Shown piece after piece: positions 23,636-34,250 of a stretch of 64,000 bases of DNA. The notes beneath the pieces are model-generated. The model saw only the letters and a program-made list of their open reading frames with translations, did no database searches and was not told the origin of the DNA. The position numbers and the translations under genes were made by a program. Position 1 is the stretch's first letter; every line of letters begins with the position of its first letter. The stretch is from Ashinkailepas kermadecensis (lineage: Eukaryota; Arthropoda; Thecostraca; Neolepadidae), in assembly GCA_034440615.1 (NCBI GenBank), contig JAOTOM010004623.1, positions 186,001 to 250,000 of the forward strand, read 5' to 3'.

Positions 23636-23900
23636 GCAGATGGTGATGGTGATGGTGATGGTGATGAAGATGCAGATCGAGATGGAGACGAAGATAGTGA
23701 TGGTTATATTGATCGGGACGATTATGGCGATATGATTGATATTTATATTGGAATTGAAATGGAGATTGTGATTGTGCTGGCGATAACGATAATGGCGGTG
23801 GGGTTGCTAACGGCGGTGGGCTGGTAATGGCGGTGGGGTTGGTAATAGCCGTAGGGCCGGTGATGGCGGTGGAGTTGGTGGTGCCGGAGAGGGGCGTGGG
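23636..23900. repeat. GATGGT and GGCGGTGG short repeats
   Basis: A (GATGGT)n-like microsatellite grades into GAT-rich sequence, then into degenerate GGCGGTGGGGTTGGTAATGG copies. It lies just downstream of the DYINAN exon's donor. The 131-codon Asp-rich plus-strand frame here is a product of the repeat. Confidence 0.75.
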
Positions 23901-23922
23901 ACGATCGCGGCACAGTACTGAC

Positions 23923-24039
23923 CCTGGGCGGCGATGTAGCGATTAACCACGCCGGAGCCGGGGATCTCCATGGTGACGTAGTTGGCGTTGATGTAGTCGC
24001 CGGACGCGGCCGAGGACAGCAGCACGCGCGTGCTGTCGT
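23923..24039 (-). CDS. Ptpmeg: PTPN4-like phosphatase, DYINAN exon
   Basis: It follows GCGGTTCCAG in phase 1 and ends at CCCAGG/GTCAGT in phase 1. The product reads YDSTRVLL, then [17 protein letters not shown], then [14 protein letters not shown] is conserved PTP motif 2, and the MEIP string is characteristic of the PTPN3/4 group. Continuity of phase with the exons on both sides supports the boundaries. Confidence 0.95.
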
Positions 24040-24679
24040 CTGGAACCGCGGGGCAACAGCGTCACGTCACGCAACAGTGTGCCAACCTCTCAGCTGGTGT
24101 CACATACCGATGCAAATACCACACAAATGTCACATACCACGGCAGGTTCGAACAAAAAGTGGCAATTTTACACATATGCTGAAATAGAATGACAAGAGAT
24201 AGCTTTCGATCGAAACACCCAGAAAGTAGTTGAAATTACCTGGAAGCAAAGGGAATTACCATGATCGGGGGCGCAGACCGAGCGAGTCTACTATCGTATG
24301 AATGGTACTAACTAATACTAATAATGGTGTTAACCTGAAAGAATCGGCTCGACCTTATCTATCTTTTTTGTTTCGCTACAGCGTGTCGCGTTCTAATTTG
24401 CTTCACTCGGCCTTTTTGCCTTTTTCTTTCTGATTCTTACCAATTTGCATGGCAATAGTCCAATATACTCAATATTTGCTCGAAAACGTTCACGGCGACT
24501 TTTTCGCTGGCGACCAACGTCCAGTAGCGTTCCACATAACTTTACAGGATCTCAAGTGCTACTTTCCCATTCAGGACCATATCTACTATTTTCACTTCGA
24601 TGTTGACCAACTTTCATCACGACATTTCTCCTGCAGTGTTCCACCCAGCTGCTGCCATCAGTCACCGGCGGCCAAGTAG

Positions 24680-24830
24680 TGGCGTCGCTGAGTGGTGCTA
24701 CGGTGCTCCCGAGATAAGGCCCAGTACGGCATAACGCAGTCAATTTCGAGTAGTGGCGCGGCTGAGTGGTGTTACGGTGCTCCCGAGATAAGGCCCAGTA
24801 CGGCATAACGCAGTCAATTTCGGCTTTTAG
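24680..24830. repeat. Two-copy 74-bp tandem duplication
   Basis: Two near-identical copies containing CGGTGCTCCCGAGATAAGGC and CAGTACGGCATAACGCAGTC stand head to tail in an intron. They are non-coding. Confidence 0.85.
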
Positions 24831-25911
24831 CAATGCAATTTGGCGAATGTATTGCACCCGAAATCACCCTAGCGTACACGCTTGTGGCGTGCGGTTGCAT
24901 ACGCGCTCAAGGTAGTGCGCCTATGACTGACACACACGGAGATTCGACTTCACTGCGCTTTTAAGACCTGCCCTCGCTCGCACAGCGCCCCTATAGGCGC
25001 AGTACTTTACTGAAGCAGCACTCACTGACGTACGATTAGAATATCAAAGCAAAACGTACGCCAGTTTATGTTCGCGCAGGTCCATGCTTGCCGTTGTTTC
25101 GATCATGACATACCACGATGGTTGCTCCCTGGCTTAAAACTGCATCAATCCGTCAAGTGGCTTATCGACGAAATGCTGTAGTAATAGCTATCAATAAATA
25201 AATATTTTATATGCAAGTTTTGCCTTTGATACACTGCCGGCGGTGAAACAGACCAGCTGTGCAGCAGCCGGCTGGACACAAGCGCAGTGCCACCTAGTGG
25301 CCGTTTTGACAGACAAAACTTGATACTCCGACCGCCAGGCGGGGTCACAGCACTGTCCGGATGGGCCAGTTCGGTCCGTACGGTGATTGGCACCTAATGA
25401 ATCCACTATACTACCGTTGGGCTTTGCACTTTGCAGCAATCTTCATGGAATGAGTTCCTAGTGGGACTCGTAGTAGTCAGAAACGAACGAAACGCGTTAA
25501 ACAACAAGGATTCCCACTCCGATTTACATAACTCAGTCTTAGCTAAGGTTACGAAACTACAAGAATACAAACAATTGCACTGATTAATTCATTACTTTTA
25601 GGGGTTCTACGGCCCCGTACTGTGTTCGGCATTTCGCTTGGTAAGTTCAGATCAGAACAGAACGGAGAAGGTCTTGACTGCTGGGGCCATGTCGATGCAC
25701 CGAAGGCACGCAATGCACTGTATGCTACAATCATTATGTCGAGCTGATATTATGCTATCTGGTGGTAGGATTTAGACTCCGCACAACATGTCCTGCATAA
25801 CACTGATTCTGCTTTGTAAAACACGGCAAGCCGACTTCTGATTAAACTGATTGCAATCAGTGATCAGAAAAGAGCCGCGACCTGCTGAAAAGAGCGTTCC
25901 ACTTCACTCAC
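24831..25911. other. Intron sequence, nothing further recognised
   Basis: It lies between the NRYRD and DYINAN exons. No additional feature is supported. Confidence 0.4.
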
Positions 25912-26037
25912 AGGGCGAGATGTCCCGATAGCGGTTTTTGGTCACGTTCTGCGGCAGTCTGCAGTCGTCCATGCTGAGGTCGGCCGCCCGCCGCGGCAGC
26001 TTCTCAAACTCGGACCGCGCAGCGCCGCTTGCCAGAG
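25912..26037 (-). CDS. Ptpmeg: PTPN4-like phosphatase, NRYRD exon
   Basis: The acceptor is GCGTTACAG and the donor CGCCCT/GTGAGT, phase 1 on both sides. It encodes the start of the catalytic domain: FEKLPRRAADLSMDDCRLPQ, then NVTKNRYRDISP. KNRYRD is PTP motif 1 at the phosphotyrosine recognition loop, and LPQNxxKNRYRDISPYD is the PTPN3/4 pattern. It joins in phase to YDSTRVL of the next exon. Confidence 0.94.
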
Positions 26038-26084
26038 CTGTAACGCGGGAGTCTCACGTCACGAGACCGCCGCACTCCACTCGC

Positions 26085-26335
26085 CATGGAGGGGCACCTC
26101 TCCGCCTCCACCAACCCACACCCAGGAGCACCCGAGTCGCCAGCCAATATCCAGTAGCGCCTCGGCCTCTAGCCCGCACCCAGGAACGCCTCAATCGACA
26201 GCCAACATCCAGTGGTGAGCTAGTCTACAGCCCGCACCCAGAAGCGCCTCAATCGCCAGCCCATATCCAGTGGCACCTCAGACTACAGGCCGCACCTAGG
26301 GGCGCTCCAGTTTCCACTATGAACCTGAATCGCAA
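26085..26335. repeat. 58-bp tandem repeat beside the NRYRD exon
   Basis: Between three and four copies of a 58-bp unit containing GCACCCAGAAGCGCCTCAAT and CCATATCCAGTGGCACCTCA start about 50 bp from the exon's acceptor. The unit is not a copy of the exon. The 136-codon plus-strand frame here is repeat-driven. Confidence 0.85.
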
Positions 26336-26861
26336 AAGGCAGGGATAGTTACACCGAATTGAATTCGCATTAATGACCCCTTCGGTGCATGCTATCCTAA
26401 GCTGGTCTTGGAGTGGCACTGAATTTCACCAGGAAAAACAGAGTACACAGAAGCCATTCGTCTGCACACAGTACAATTCGGTTTGCAGGAGGACCATGTG
26501 GTAAAGTGGGAAAACTGGCCTGAACCGGGGGCCACGATGTGCCAGCTGAAATATGTACGCCACTGAGACTATCCATCAGGTAGCAAAGGTCTCTCCATTA
26601 ACTTCCTCAAAAGTGATGCATTTGATGGGAATGAAGCCTTGCCATGATTGCACAAGACCTGCAACATGCAGGCTGCCAGCCATCATACGATGATCAGAGA
26701 CATAGTGATACTGATAGGTGAGCCAGCGCTTTCTCATAAGTCGGTATAAGTCGGTGTCGTAGGACATACTAACACCTCCTCCCACCAAAATAACACAAGG
26801 CTTCCCGTACCCCATCACCTCCACGAACACACCATAGACCACAATCTATACAACACCGAAC

Positions 26862-26888
26862 GATCGACCTTCCGCCAGCACCAACATG
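26862..26888 (-). repeat. Copy of the connecting exon's 3' edge and donor
   Basis: On the minus strand CCCATGTTGGTGCTGGCGGAAG/GTCGAT repeats the true exon end CCATGCTGATGCTGTCGGAAG/GTCAGT, which lies about 45 bp upstream. Coding edge and GT donor are both retained, so it is a potential cryptic donor context. Confidence 0.7.
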
Positions 26889-26913
26889 GGCTACACGACA
26901 GGCGGCGACTGAC

Positions 26914-27039
26914 CTTCCGACAGCATCAGCATGGACTGGGCCAACGCGTCCCCGTCCGGTAGTGTCTGCGACACGTACGGTGTGTCGGGTACGTACTGCA
27001 CCAGCGGCTCCTCCACCTCAGCACCGCCCTCGTAGTTCA
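26914..27039 (-). CDS. Ptpmeg: PTPN4-like phosphatase, PDZ-to-catalytic connecting exon
   Basis: The acceptor is CATGTTTCAG and the donor GGAAG/GTCAGT, phase 1 to phase 1. The product includes EEPLVQYVPDTPYVSQTLPD and then DALAQSMLMLSEG. It corresponds to the linker and first helix ahead of the PTP core in PTPN4, where a similar acidic, QYxP-containing segment leads to a SMxxLxEG helix. Assignment rests on this pattern, on position and on splice phase. Confidence 0.88.
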
Positions 27040-27990
27040 CTGAAACATGCCACCACAACGCTGCTGGGATCCACTAGCCGGGCGAGCAGCACCATCGGTA
27101 CCGCAGCCCAGCACGCTACTTAAAAAGCCAGCTTTCTGGACTTCTCAAAACATGACAAACATACACGTCAAATAATAAACGTATGTATAGTAAACAACAA
27201 TTTGGCACATGGATGGCAGCAGTGGGACCTCAGGTAACCATCGCCGCATGTTGATGGTGTTTATTGATGTAGTGTTGATGTAAAATAGTCCAAACTGCAC
27301 TCAGTTCTGCTATTAAGGTGAAATCATGATCCACTTGGTCTCGGAGTTCACACCGAATACCTTACCCTGTTCTATCATGACGGCGCAGCTTACCGAAGCG
27401 GCGAACAACACACTCGCAGCAGCTAACTGCAGCTGTATACGTGCGTGAATCGACTTCCGGCATCACAAAAACTGTTCTCCACACGGCCACGCATCATAAC
27501 GCTTTAGTAATGACGGTGATTACTATTTAGTGGTGCGTCTGCTTGTTATGGCTATTGCATGCCACAACATGTATTGACGATATGTCAGGTCATCATGGCC
27601 AAACAAAGCTGAATGTGCAGTCACCAAGGAGTCGTTCAATATGGTAGGGTGTGTAACAGCAGGCATCTTAAGCTAACAATGTTCATCGACAAACACCGAC
27701 GTCCACGGCAAACACAAAACACATTGATTCGTCACAAATCACATGGCAACGGGTAGTAACTTCAACCAAAAATATTCCGCAACCATGGGGACACACAAGG
27801 CCGCTTCAAAATAACTTAGTGCCGCCCATCCACAAACACGGGGCGGCACAGCCTACGCATATTAGCTTCTACCATCCGCATACGAACGTACATGTACACG
27901 CCTGACAGACCAGTGCCAAACCGTCTCCCAGTGCCGAACTGCCTCACAACATCGGAGCTCTGCACCACGCTCGATACCATCCCGCCCGGC
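27040..27990. other. Intron sequence, nothing recognised
   Basis: Intron between the second PDZ exon and the connecting exon. It has short ORFs only. Confidence 0.4.
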
Positions 27991-27994
27991 GACC

Positions 27995-28155
27995 CGCCCA
28001 CCGGCTGTTGGCGACCGTGACACGGGAGTCGTCGTGTCAGTGTCGGCGTCAGCCACAGGCCGAGCGGACGGCGACCCGCCCACCGGCTGTTGGCGACCGT
28101 GACGCGGGAGTCGTCGTGTCAGTGTCAGCCACAGGCCGAGCGGACGGCGCCGCGA
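27995..28155. repeat. Two-copy ~80-bp tandem duplication
   Basis: Two copies of a GC-rich unit containing CCCACCGGCTGTTGGCGACC and GTCAGCCACAGGCCGAGCGG. The second has a short internal deletion. Confidence 0.85.
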
Positions 28156-28552
28156 CAGCCAACACGGCGCCGACACACCGTGGGCGTGCAGCGTCGCCCA
28201 CCACGCCGCAACACGTGCGACCGACTCACGCGACGCCGGCCACCTCGGCCAAGGCCGGACACGTTCGGATCAGAATTGTGTCCGAGTGTTAGATTGTATG
28301 TTGGATAGCAGTGTTTGCATCAGATTACGGTGAATGTGACGAAACCGAATACAATTTGCAAGGCACATCCACTTCGGAACGAAGTAGACGTGCGCGGCAG
28401 TGAACACGGTTGCTGGCCCACATTGCTTACACGCAGACGCTACCTGACTGATAAAGCAACAAAATAAGTGCATCTGTATTTGGAGAGCATAATGTTTGGG
28501 GTGTTGAATAACTGAGTATAGCCGTGTGCCTGTTTCAAGCATTGACCGCGGC

Positions 28553-28633
28553 CGGTTCTGTACGGGACGAAAAGGGGCGGCGGCTCACTCACCGCTGGGT
28601 CGGATGGTGAGCACCAGCCGGCTGTGCAGCTAC
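28553..28633 (-). repeat. Duplicated 3' edge and donor of PDZ exon 2
   Basis: An 81-bp unit repeats in tandem, and the true exon end lies in the neighbouring copy (28634-28715). The downstream copy retains the last 13-14 codons of the exon (encoding LHSRLVLTIRPS) and the same GCG/GTGAGTGAGCC donor. An alternative donor of identical strength is thus available to the spliceosome, but no open exon leads into it. Confidence 0.88.
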
Positions 28634-28674
28634 CGGTTCTGTATGGCCACGATAAGGGGCGGCGGCTCACTCAC

Positions 28675-28789
28675 CGCTGGGTCGGATGGTGAGCACCAGC
28701 TGGCTGTGCAGCTGCCGGGACGACCGGATCAGACCGACCACCTGGTCGTGGCTGAAGGTGGACACGTCCACCCCGTTGATCAGCAGCAC
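28675..28789 (-). CDS. Ptpmeg: PTPN4-like phosphatase, PDZ domain second half
   Basis: The exon starts at GCCGTGCAG/GTGCTG in phase 0 and ends at CCCAGCG/GTGAGT in phase 1. It encodes VLLINGVDVSTFSHDQVVGL and then IRSS..LHSQLVLTIRPS. This is the usual second half of the PTPN3/4 PDZ domain: the INGxD turn, the alpha-B helix beginning with the ligand-contacting His of SHDQV, and the last strand. It joins directly to EGDQ of the preceding exon. Confidence 0.94.
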
Positions 28790-28894
28790 CTGCACGGCGG
28801 CCGGACACAGGTGTCACAGCGGGCGACGTGTGTCCCGCAGACGACAGAGGCAGGTATTCGGTGTGGGGCCGTCCCCACGACAACCACGCACTTG

Positions 28895-29585
28895 GCGTGG
28901 CAATGTCCCCTGAAGACGATGCCTACACTCGGCGTGGTAATGTCCCCTGAAGACGATGCCTACACTCGGCGTGGTAATGTCCTCTGAAGACGCCGCCTAT
29001 AATCGGCGTGAAAACGATGCCTACACTCGGCGTGGTATCCTCTGAAGACGATGCCTACACTCGGCGTGGTGATGTCCCCTGAAGACGATGCCTACACTCG
29101 GCGTGGTAATGTCCCCTGAAGACGATGCCTACACTTGGCGTGGCAATGTCCTCTGAAGACGATGCCTACACTCGGCGTGGTAATGTCCCCTGAAGACGAT
29201 GCCTACACTCGGCGTGGAAATGTCCTCTGAAGACGCCGCCTATAATCGGCGTGGTAATGTCCTCTGAAGACGATGCCTACACTCGGCGTGGTAATTCCCT
29301 CTGAAGACGATGCCTACACTCGGCGTGGTAATTCCCTCTGAAGACGATGCCTACACTCTGCGTGGTAATTCCCTCTGAAGACGATGCCTACACGCGGTGT
29401 GGTAATGTCCTCTGAAGACGATGCCTACACTCGGCGTGAGGCCGTCTTCACGACATCCACGCACTCGGCGTAGCAATGTCCTCTGAAGGCGATGCCTACA
29501 CTTTGCGTAGGGTCGTCCTCACATCCAAGTGCCTGGAATGTCCTCAAGAGACGAAGTCTACACTATGCCTACACTCGGCGTGGCA
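28895..29585. repeat. 37-38 bp minisatellite
   Basis: About eighteen imperfect head-to-tail copies of a unit containing TGAAGACGATGCCTACACTC and GGCGTGGTAATGTCC. Variants include GCCGCCTATAATCGGC. It lies in the intron between the two PDZ exons. There are no unique spacers between repeats, so it is a minisatellite and not a CRISPR array. Confidence 0.95.
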
Positions 29586-30019
29586 TCATCACACACAACC
29601 CGCTTTGTGTTCACAACTGTCGCTCAGTATCCTTTCTCAATTAAGGGAGACGACGATCCCACCATTCTGTAGCTTATGGGCTGATTGTGCCGCTCAAATT
29701 CTAAACTAGTCCATAAGTTACTAGCATACGAAACAATAGCATACACCGACACGATAGCCCCTTTTCGGAACAAGCCTCGTTCCCGAGGTCTGCCCACTGC
29801 TGTAGCTCGCTGTGCGTAGTACGGAAAACCTGAGTAGGACTGAATCATGCGAACCGACAGGGGAGATCCTTCCTGCTTAAGGTCTTGTGAAAATGAGGCA
29901 ATGTATAGAACAAGATCGAGTTTTGGGTTTTCGCAAAGGCGTGCGAACCTGACACGACTCGACTCCGAATTTGTGTAGTACCTGGCCTCTATCACTGGGG
30001 CGTGGCTGACCCGACCGAG
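29586..30019. other. Intron sequence, nothing recognised
   Basis: Single-copy-like intron sequence between the minisatellite and the exon-edge repeats. A 165-codon minus frame running through it into the repeat shows no domain. Confidence 0.4.
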
Positions 30020-30300
30020 GTACGGTACGGTACCTGACCCCCTAGCTGAGCCGCTGCATGGTACCCCGAAGCGCGGTAAATGGTTCCGCCTCGTTAACCC
30101 GACGGGGACAGTTCCTGACACCCTTCACTGGGGAGCGGCGGGGTACAGTACCTCATGAACCTCGCTGGACGCCAGTACAGCGCGGTGCCTGGTCGCCTCG
30201 ATGATCTCACGGTGACAGTACCAGGTCCTCTCGCTGATCCCACGGCGACAGTACCTGGTCTCCCTCGCCGATCCCGTCGCTGACCGCAGGGCGACAGTAC
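30020..30300 (-). repeat. Tandem copies of the 3' edge and donor of PDZ exon 1
   Basis: The true boundary reads CTCAGCGAGGGAGACCAG/GTACTGTCGCC on the minus strand. Several partial copies follow in the intron at about 30247-30295, 30211-30246, 30177-30210 and 30026-30060, each with a GAG(G)(G)AGACCAGGTACTGTC-like core. The copies decay with distance from the exon, so the exon end was the source. Confidence 0.85.
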
Positions 30301-30486
30301 CTGGTCTCCCTCGCTGAGGCGCGGCGTGGTGCGGTCGGCGGGCGCCTGTGGCGCCACCTTTGACACGGTGACCGGCGTGCTGGACTCGGCGCCGCCCTTC
30401 ACGTTGAAGCCGTAGCGTCCCTCGTCGTCGGGCTTGATGTGGATCACCACCTGGCTGCCGGTGGGACTGTCGGCCGGCGCAGGGCT
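30301..30486 (-). CDS. Ptpmeg: PTPN4-like phosphatase, PDZ domain first half
   Basis: A 62-codon exon, phase 0 at both ends (acceptor TCGCCGACAG, donor GACCAG/GTACTG). It encodes QVVIHIKPDDEGRYGFNVKG, then STPVTVSKVAPQAPADRTT and PRLSEGDQ. RYGFNVKGG contains the carboxylate-binding GFNV loop of the PDZ domain, and IxPDExGRxGFNVKGG with VSxVAPxxPAD is the PTPN3/PTPN4 signature. In vertebrate relatives this PDZ binds C-termini of membrane proteins such as glutamate receptor subunits; the ligand here is unknown. Confidence 0.95.
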
Positions 30487-31007
30487 CTGTCGGCGACCGA
30501 ACGCCTCAGTCAGCTATTAGCAGCGACAGGGCGCGTTGATCAGATTTGTGACGCCAATAGCGAAGTGGTAACATGACCGGAGGGCTCGCGTACAAAAGGA
30601 CAGGTCGCACCGTCACAGGTCACATTATGCACACGAGTGGACCGTATTATACGTAGCTACAAGACACAGCACAGGCAAGCTCGGTGTTGTCGGGACGATC
30701 AGTATGTCCTGAACTCCCGGAATGCTGGGTAATAGCCAGATCATCTCGGACAACCAATCTGACCAGCAATACATTGACATTATGAGTGAAATCTGCACAC
30801 AGTTTGCAGCCTTTCGAGATAAGATTCCAGTTTCTCAATCTCCCACCAATGTCAGCAAATCCTCGCCAGTTGTCGGTCACGTGGAATACTTCTAGAGGAC
30901 AGCTCGTGTGCTTTTCGTGACCGGTAAGCTAGTCGCCAGATTTTTGAAAACGAAATCACCAACAGACGACTGTGACCAGCAGCGGACACCAATCGCACAG
31001 ACCGACC
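30487..31007. other. Intron, nothing further recognised
   Basis: A short intron between the linker exon and PDZ exon 1. No repeat or coding segment is apparent. Confidence 0.5.
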
Positions 31008-31313
31008 GCGGCGGCCAGACCGGGCGGCATCGGCCTGTCCCTGCCGCGCACCGGCTCCGCGCCGCCGTCGACAGCCGCCGCCGGCGCGCTCACCGACACC
31101 GGCTCCACCGGACTGCTGCTGGACGAGGTGACCTCCTGCGCGGTCTTGTCGCTCTCCTCGCTGTCGTCCATGTAGCTGAGCTTGCCGGGCACGGCCGGCT
31201 CGAACGGCCGCGGCTCGGCCGGCGGGGCGGCCGCCGCCGGCTTCTGGGTCGGCGGCTCGACGGTCGGCACCACCAGCGTCGGCGGCAGTCGCTCCAGGAA
31301 GCTGCCATCGCTG
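31008..31313 (-). CDS. Ptpmeg: PTPN4-like phosphatase, FERM-PDZ linker exon
   Basis: A GC-rich open frame after the acceptor TTTGTGCGGCTCAG. It encodes a Pro/Ala/Ser-rich, low-complexity segment with SYMDDSEESDKTAQE in the middle. A donor at GCCGCG/GTCGGT would leave phase 0, matching the start of PDZ exon 1. Family members have a poorly conserved disordered linker between FERM and PDZ, so identity rests on position, frame and composition, not on homology. The exact 3' boundary could shift by a few codons. No FERM exon was recognised further upstream. Confidence 0.65.
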
Positions 31314-32520
31314 CTGAGCCGCACAAACACGAGCGCGTCAGTCAGGGGAAACAGCCATCTCAGCCGTGGCTACCTCATACGGTGGATAGGATTTCGGAGC
31401 CACGGATAGATCAGTCGTGAGGCACAGCCGTGCTGGACACCGTGTCAGCACTTCAGACATGTCAGAAAAACAAAGCGGTGCCCCTCGCCTGCCCACGGAA
31501 GACGAGAGGACGCCATGAATCAAACTGAAAAGACGCGGCACACGGAACAAACACCGCCACAAAACCGCCCACGTGCCGTCAACCCCTCCAGCTCTGCGCT
31601 GGGTGGTGAAGCACGTGACATTGTGACACCGTGCCGGCGGCCAGCGCACTGCATCAGCACCGTCCGGAGGTGCAACGCCCCTAGTCCCGCTGCCCACACG
31701 CGAAACCCGACCGGCCGCTCGCCGGCTGCCACCACACCATGCCGGAGGGGTCTGTACGGGCCGTGGGCGGGAGCAGGCGTTCCTCGTGATCAGATCCCGT
31801 GATCCTCCCACAGAAAGGTTTCAAATTTGTGTGTGTGTGGGGTGTGTGTGGGGGGGGGGCGGGGCGGGGCGGTCAGCAAACATTACAAAACAGGTCGACC
31901 TCGGACAACCTTGCTCGGCGTGCAACAGGTGCCATCGAACTTCTGCTTACGTACAGGGTTCTTCGCGTGGAACTCAAGGATAATTGTAAATGAACGGCTA
32001 TGGTTTGGGAAGTTGCCAAGGGAAGTTGCGATGAGTCAGAGTAAGGCAAGCTTGGAATTTTCATGATGCATCAACACCAGTCTGTTAAATCTGTTCCTGC
32101 GGCAGGCCATCGTTTGCATTTAACGCACAGGATTACAGATGGGTTTATACAGTTAGCTCATACAGGTATCGGACAGCCCAAATGTGGAGCATTATTGCGC
32201 AATTAATCACGGTGATATCTGCGTTCCAACAGGAAGTGTTGCACGCACAACCCTCCAGTCATTTGCCGCTGTTCATTGGTACAAGTGCACACCGGAAAAC
32301 ATGCAAAAACTATGCGGAAAAGCCTCCATAGCGAACCACGCCTAAAATCGCTCAATGACGCTGGGGAATGGCATAAGCGACCGAGAATGTGGCCAGTGCA
32401 GGAAAACGGCGCCGAGAGGCCAGGCAGTGCCGAGAGGTGGCCCACTGGCCAGACATTCCAGTCCACCCACCGGACCAAGGCAGCAGCGGGCGGGGCGACA
32501 ACACAACGGCGGACAGGGTG
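31314..32520. other. Intron or upstream sequence, nothing firm
   Basis: GC-rich at first, with a GT/G-rich run at about 31828-31872. Open frames of up to 157 codons (minus) show no domain. FERM-encoding exons were looked for and not found. Confidence 0.4.
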
Positions 32521-32524
32521 CCAA

Positions 32525-34250
32525 AAACAGCATAGGGAGGGGTACCGACACAACATAGGAAGGTGTGTCAATAGCATAAGAAGGGGTGCGAATAGCATAG
32601 GGAGGGGTACAGACACAACATGGGGAGGGGCGTCAATAGCATAGGGAGGGGTACCGACACAACATGGGGATGGGTGCCAATAGCATAGGGAGGGGTACCC
32701 ACACAACATGGGGAGGGTATCAATAGCATAGGGAGGGGTGCCGACACAACAAAGGGATTGATTGATTGATTATTTGGGCTTAAGGGCGCGCCGCACAACA
32801 TAGGGAGGGGCGTCAATAGCATAGGGAGGGGTACCGACACAACATAGGGAGGGATGTCAATAGCATAGGGAGGGGTACCGACACAACATGGGGAGGGTGT
32901 CAATAGCATAGGGAGGGGTACCGACACAACATGGGGAGGGTGTCAATAGCATACGGAGGGGTACCGACACAACATGGGGAGGGTGTCAATAGCATAGGGA
33001 GGGGTACCGACACAACATAGGGAGGGGTGTCAATAGCATAGGGAGGGGTACCGACACAACATAGGGAGGGGTACCGACACAACATAGGGAGGGGTGTCAA
33101 TAGCATAGGGAGGGGGTACCGACACGACATGAGGAGGGGTGTCAATAGCATAGGGAGGGGTACCGACACAACATGGGGAGGGGTGTCAATGGCATAGGGA
33201 GGGGTACCGACACAACATGGGGAGGGTGTCAATAGCATAGGGAGGGGTACCGACACAACATGGGGAGGGTGTCAATAGCATAGGGAGGGATACCGACACA
33301 ACATGGGGAGGGTGCCAATAGCATACGGAGGGGTACCGACACAACATGGGGAGGGTGTCAATAGCATAGGGAGGGGTGCCGACACAACATAGGGAGGGTG
33401 TCAATAGCATAGGGAGGGGTACCGACACGACATGGGGAGGGGTGCCAATGGCATAGGGAGCGGTACCGACACAACATAGGGAGGGGTGTCAATAGCATAG
33501 AGAGGGGTACAGACACAACATAGGGAGGGGTGTCAATAGCATAGGGAGGGAGTACCGACACGACATGAGGAGGGGTGTCAATAGCATAGGGAGGGGTACC
33601 GACACAACATGGGGAGGGGTGTCAATGGCATAGGGAGGGGTACCGACACAACATGGGGAGGGTGTCAATAGCATAGGGAGGGGTACCGACACAACATAGG
33701 GAGGGGTGTCAATAGCATAGGGAGGGGTACCGACACAACATGGGGAGGGTGTCAATAGCATAGGGAGGGGTACCGACACAACGTGGGGAGGGTGCCAATA
33801 GCATACGGAGGGGTACCGACACAACTTGGGGAGGGTGTCAATAGCATAGGGAGGGGTACCGACATAACATAGGGAGGGTGTCAATAGCATAGGGAGGGAT
33901 ACCGACACGACATGGGGAGGGGTGTCAATAGCATAGGGAGCGGTACCGACACAACATAGGGAGGGGTGTCAATAGCATAGGGAGGGGTACCGACACAACA
34001 TAGGGAGGGTGTCAATAGCATAGGGAGGGGTACCGACACAACATAGGGAGGGGTGTCAATAGCATAGGGAGGGGTACCGACACAACATAGGGAGGGGTGT
34101 CAATAGCATAGGGAGGGGTACCGACACAACATAGGGAGGGGTGTCAATAGCATAGGGAGGGGTACCGACACGACATGGGGAGGGTGTCAATAGCATAGGG
34201 AGAGGTACCGACACAACATGGGGAGGGGTGCCAATGGCATCGGAATGGGT
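32525..34250. repeat. 43-bp minisatellite
   Basis: Around forty imperfect copies of a 42-44 bp unit containing GGTACCGACACAACATGGGG and GTGTCAATAGCATAGGGAGG. Unit variants recur in order: a block with GACACGACATGAGGAGG occurs at about 33120 and again about 436 bp later at 33560, a higher-order period. A 40-bp LINE-tail fragment interrupts the array at 32757-32797. Long minus-strand frames (PLPMLLTPSPCCVGTPPYA repeats) are artefacts of the absence of stops in the unit. Confidence 0.97.
32757..32797 (-). mobile_element. Tiny LINE 3'-tail insertion in the minisatellite
   Basis: GATTGATTGATTATTTGGGC, TTAAGGGCGCGCC interrupts the 43-bp array and resembles the 23226-23290 fragment, with a (TGAT)n tail instead of (GGTT)n. 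The flanks are array units, so the target duplication cannot be separated from the repeat. Confidence 0.6.

Noticed and set aside
28895..29585. CRISPR-like regular repeat
   Set aside because: Units are contiguous without unique spacers and the genome is eukaryotic; it is a minisatellite.
32203..33908. Series of minus-strand ORFs rich in PLPMLLTPSPCC
   Set aside because: Product of the 43-bp minisatellite.
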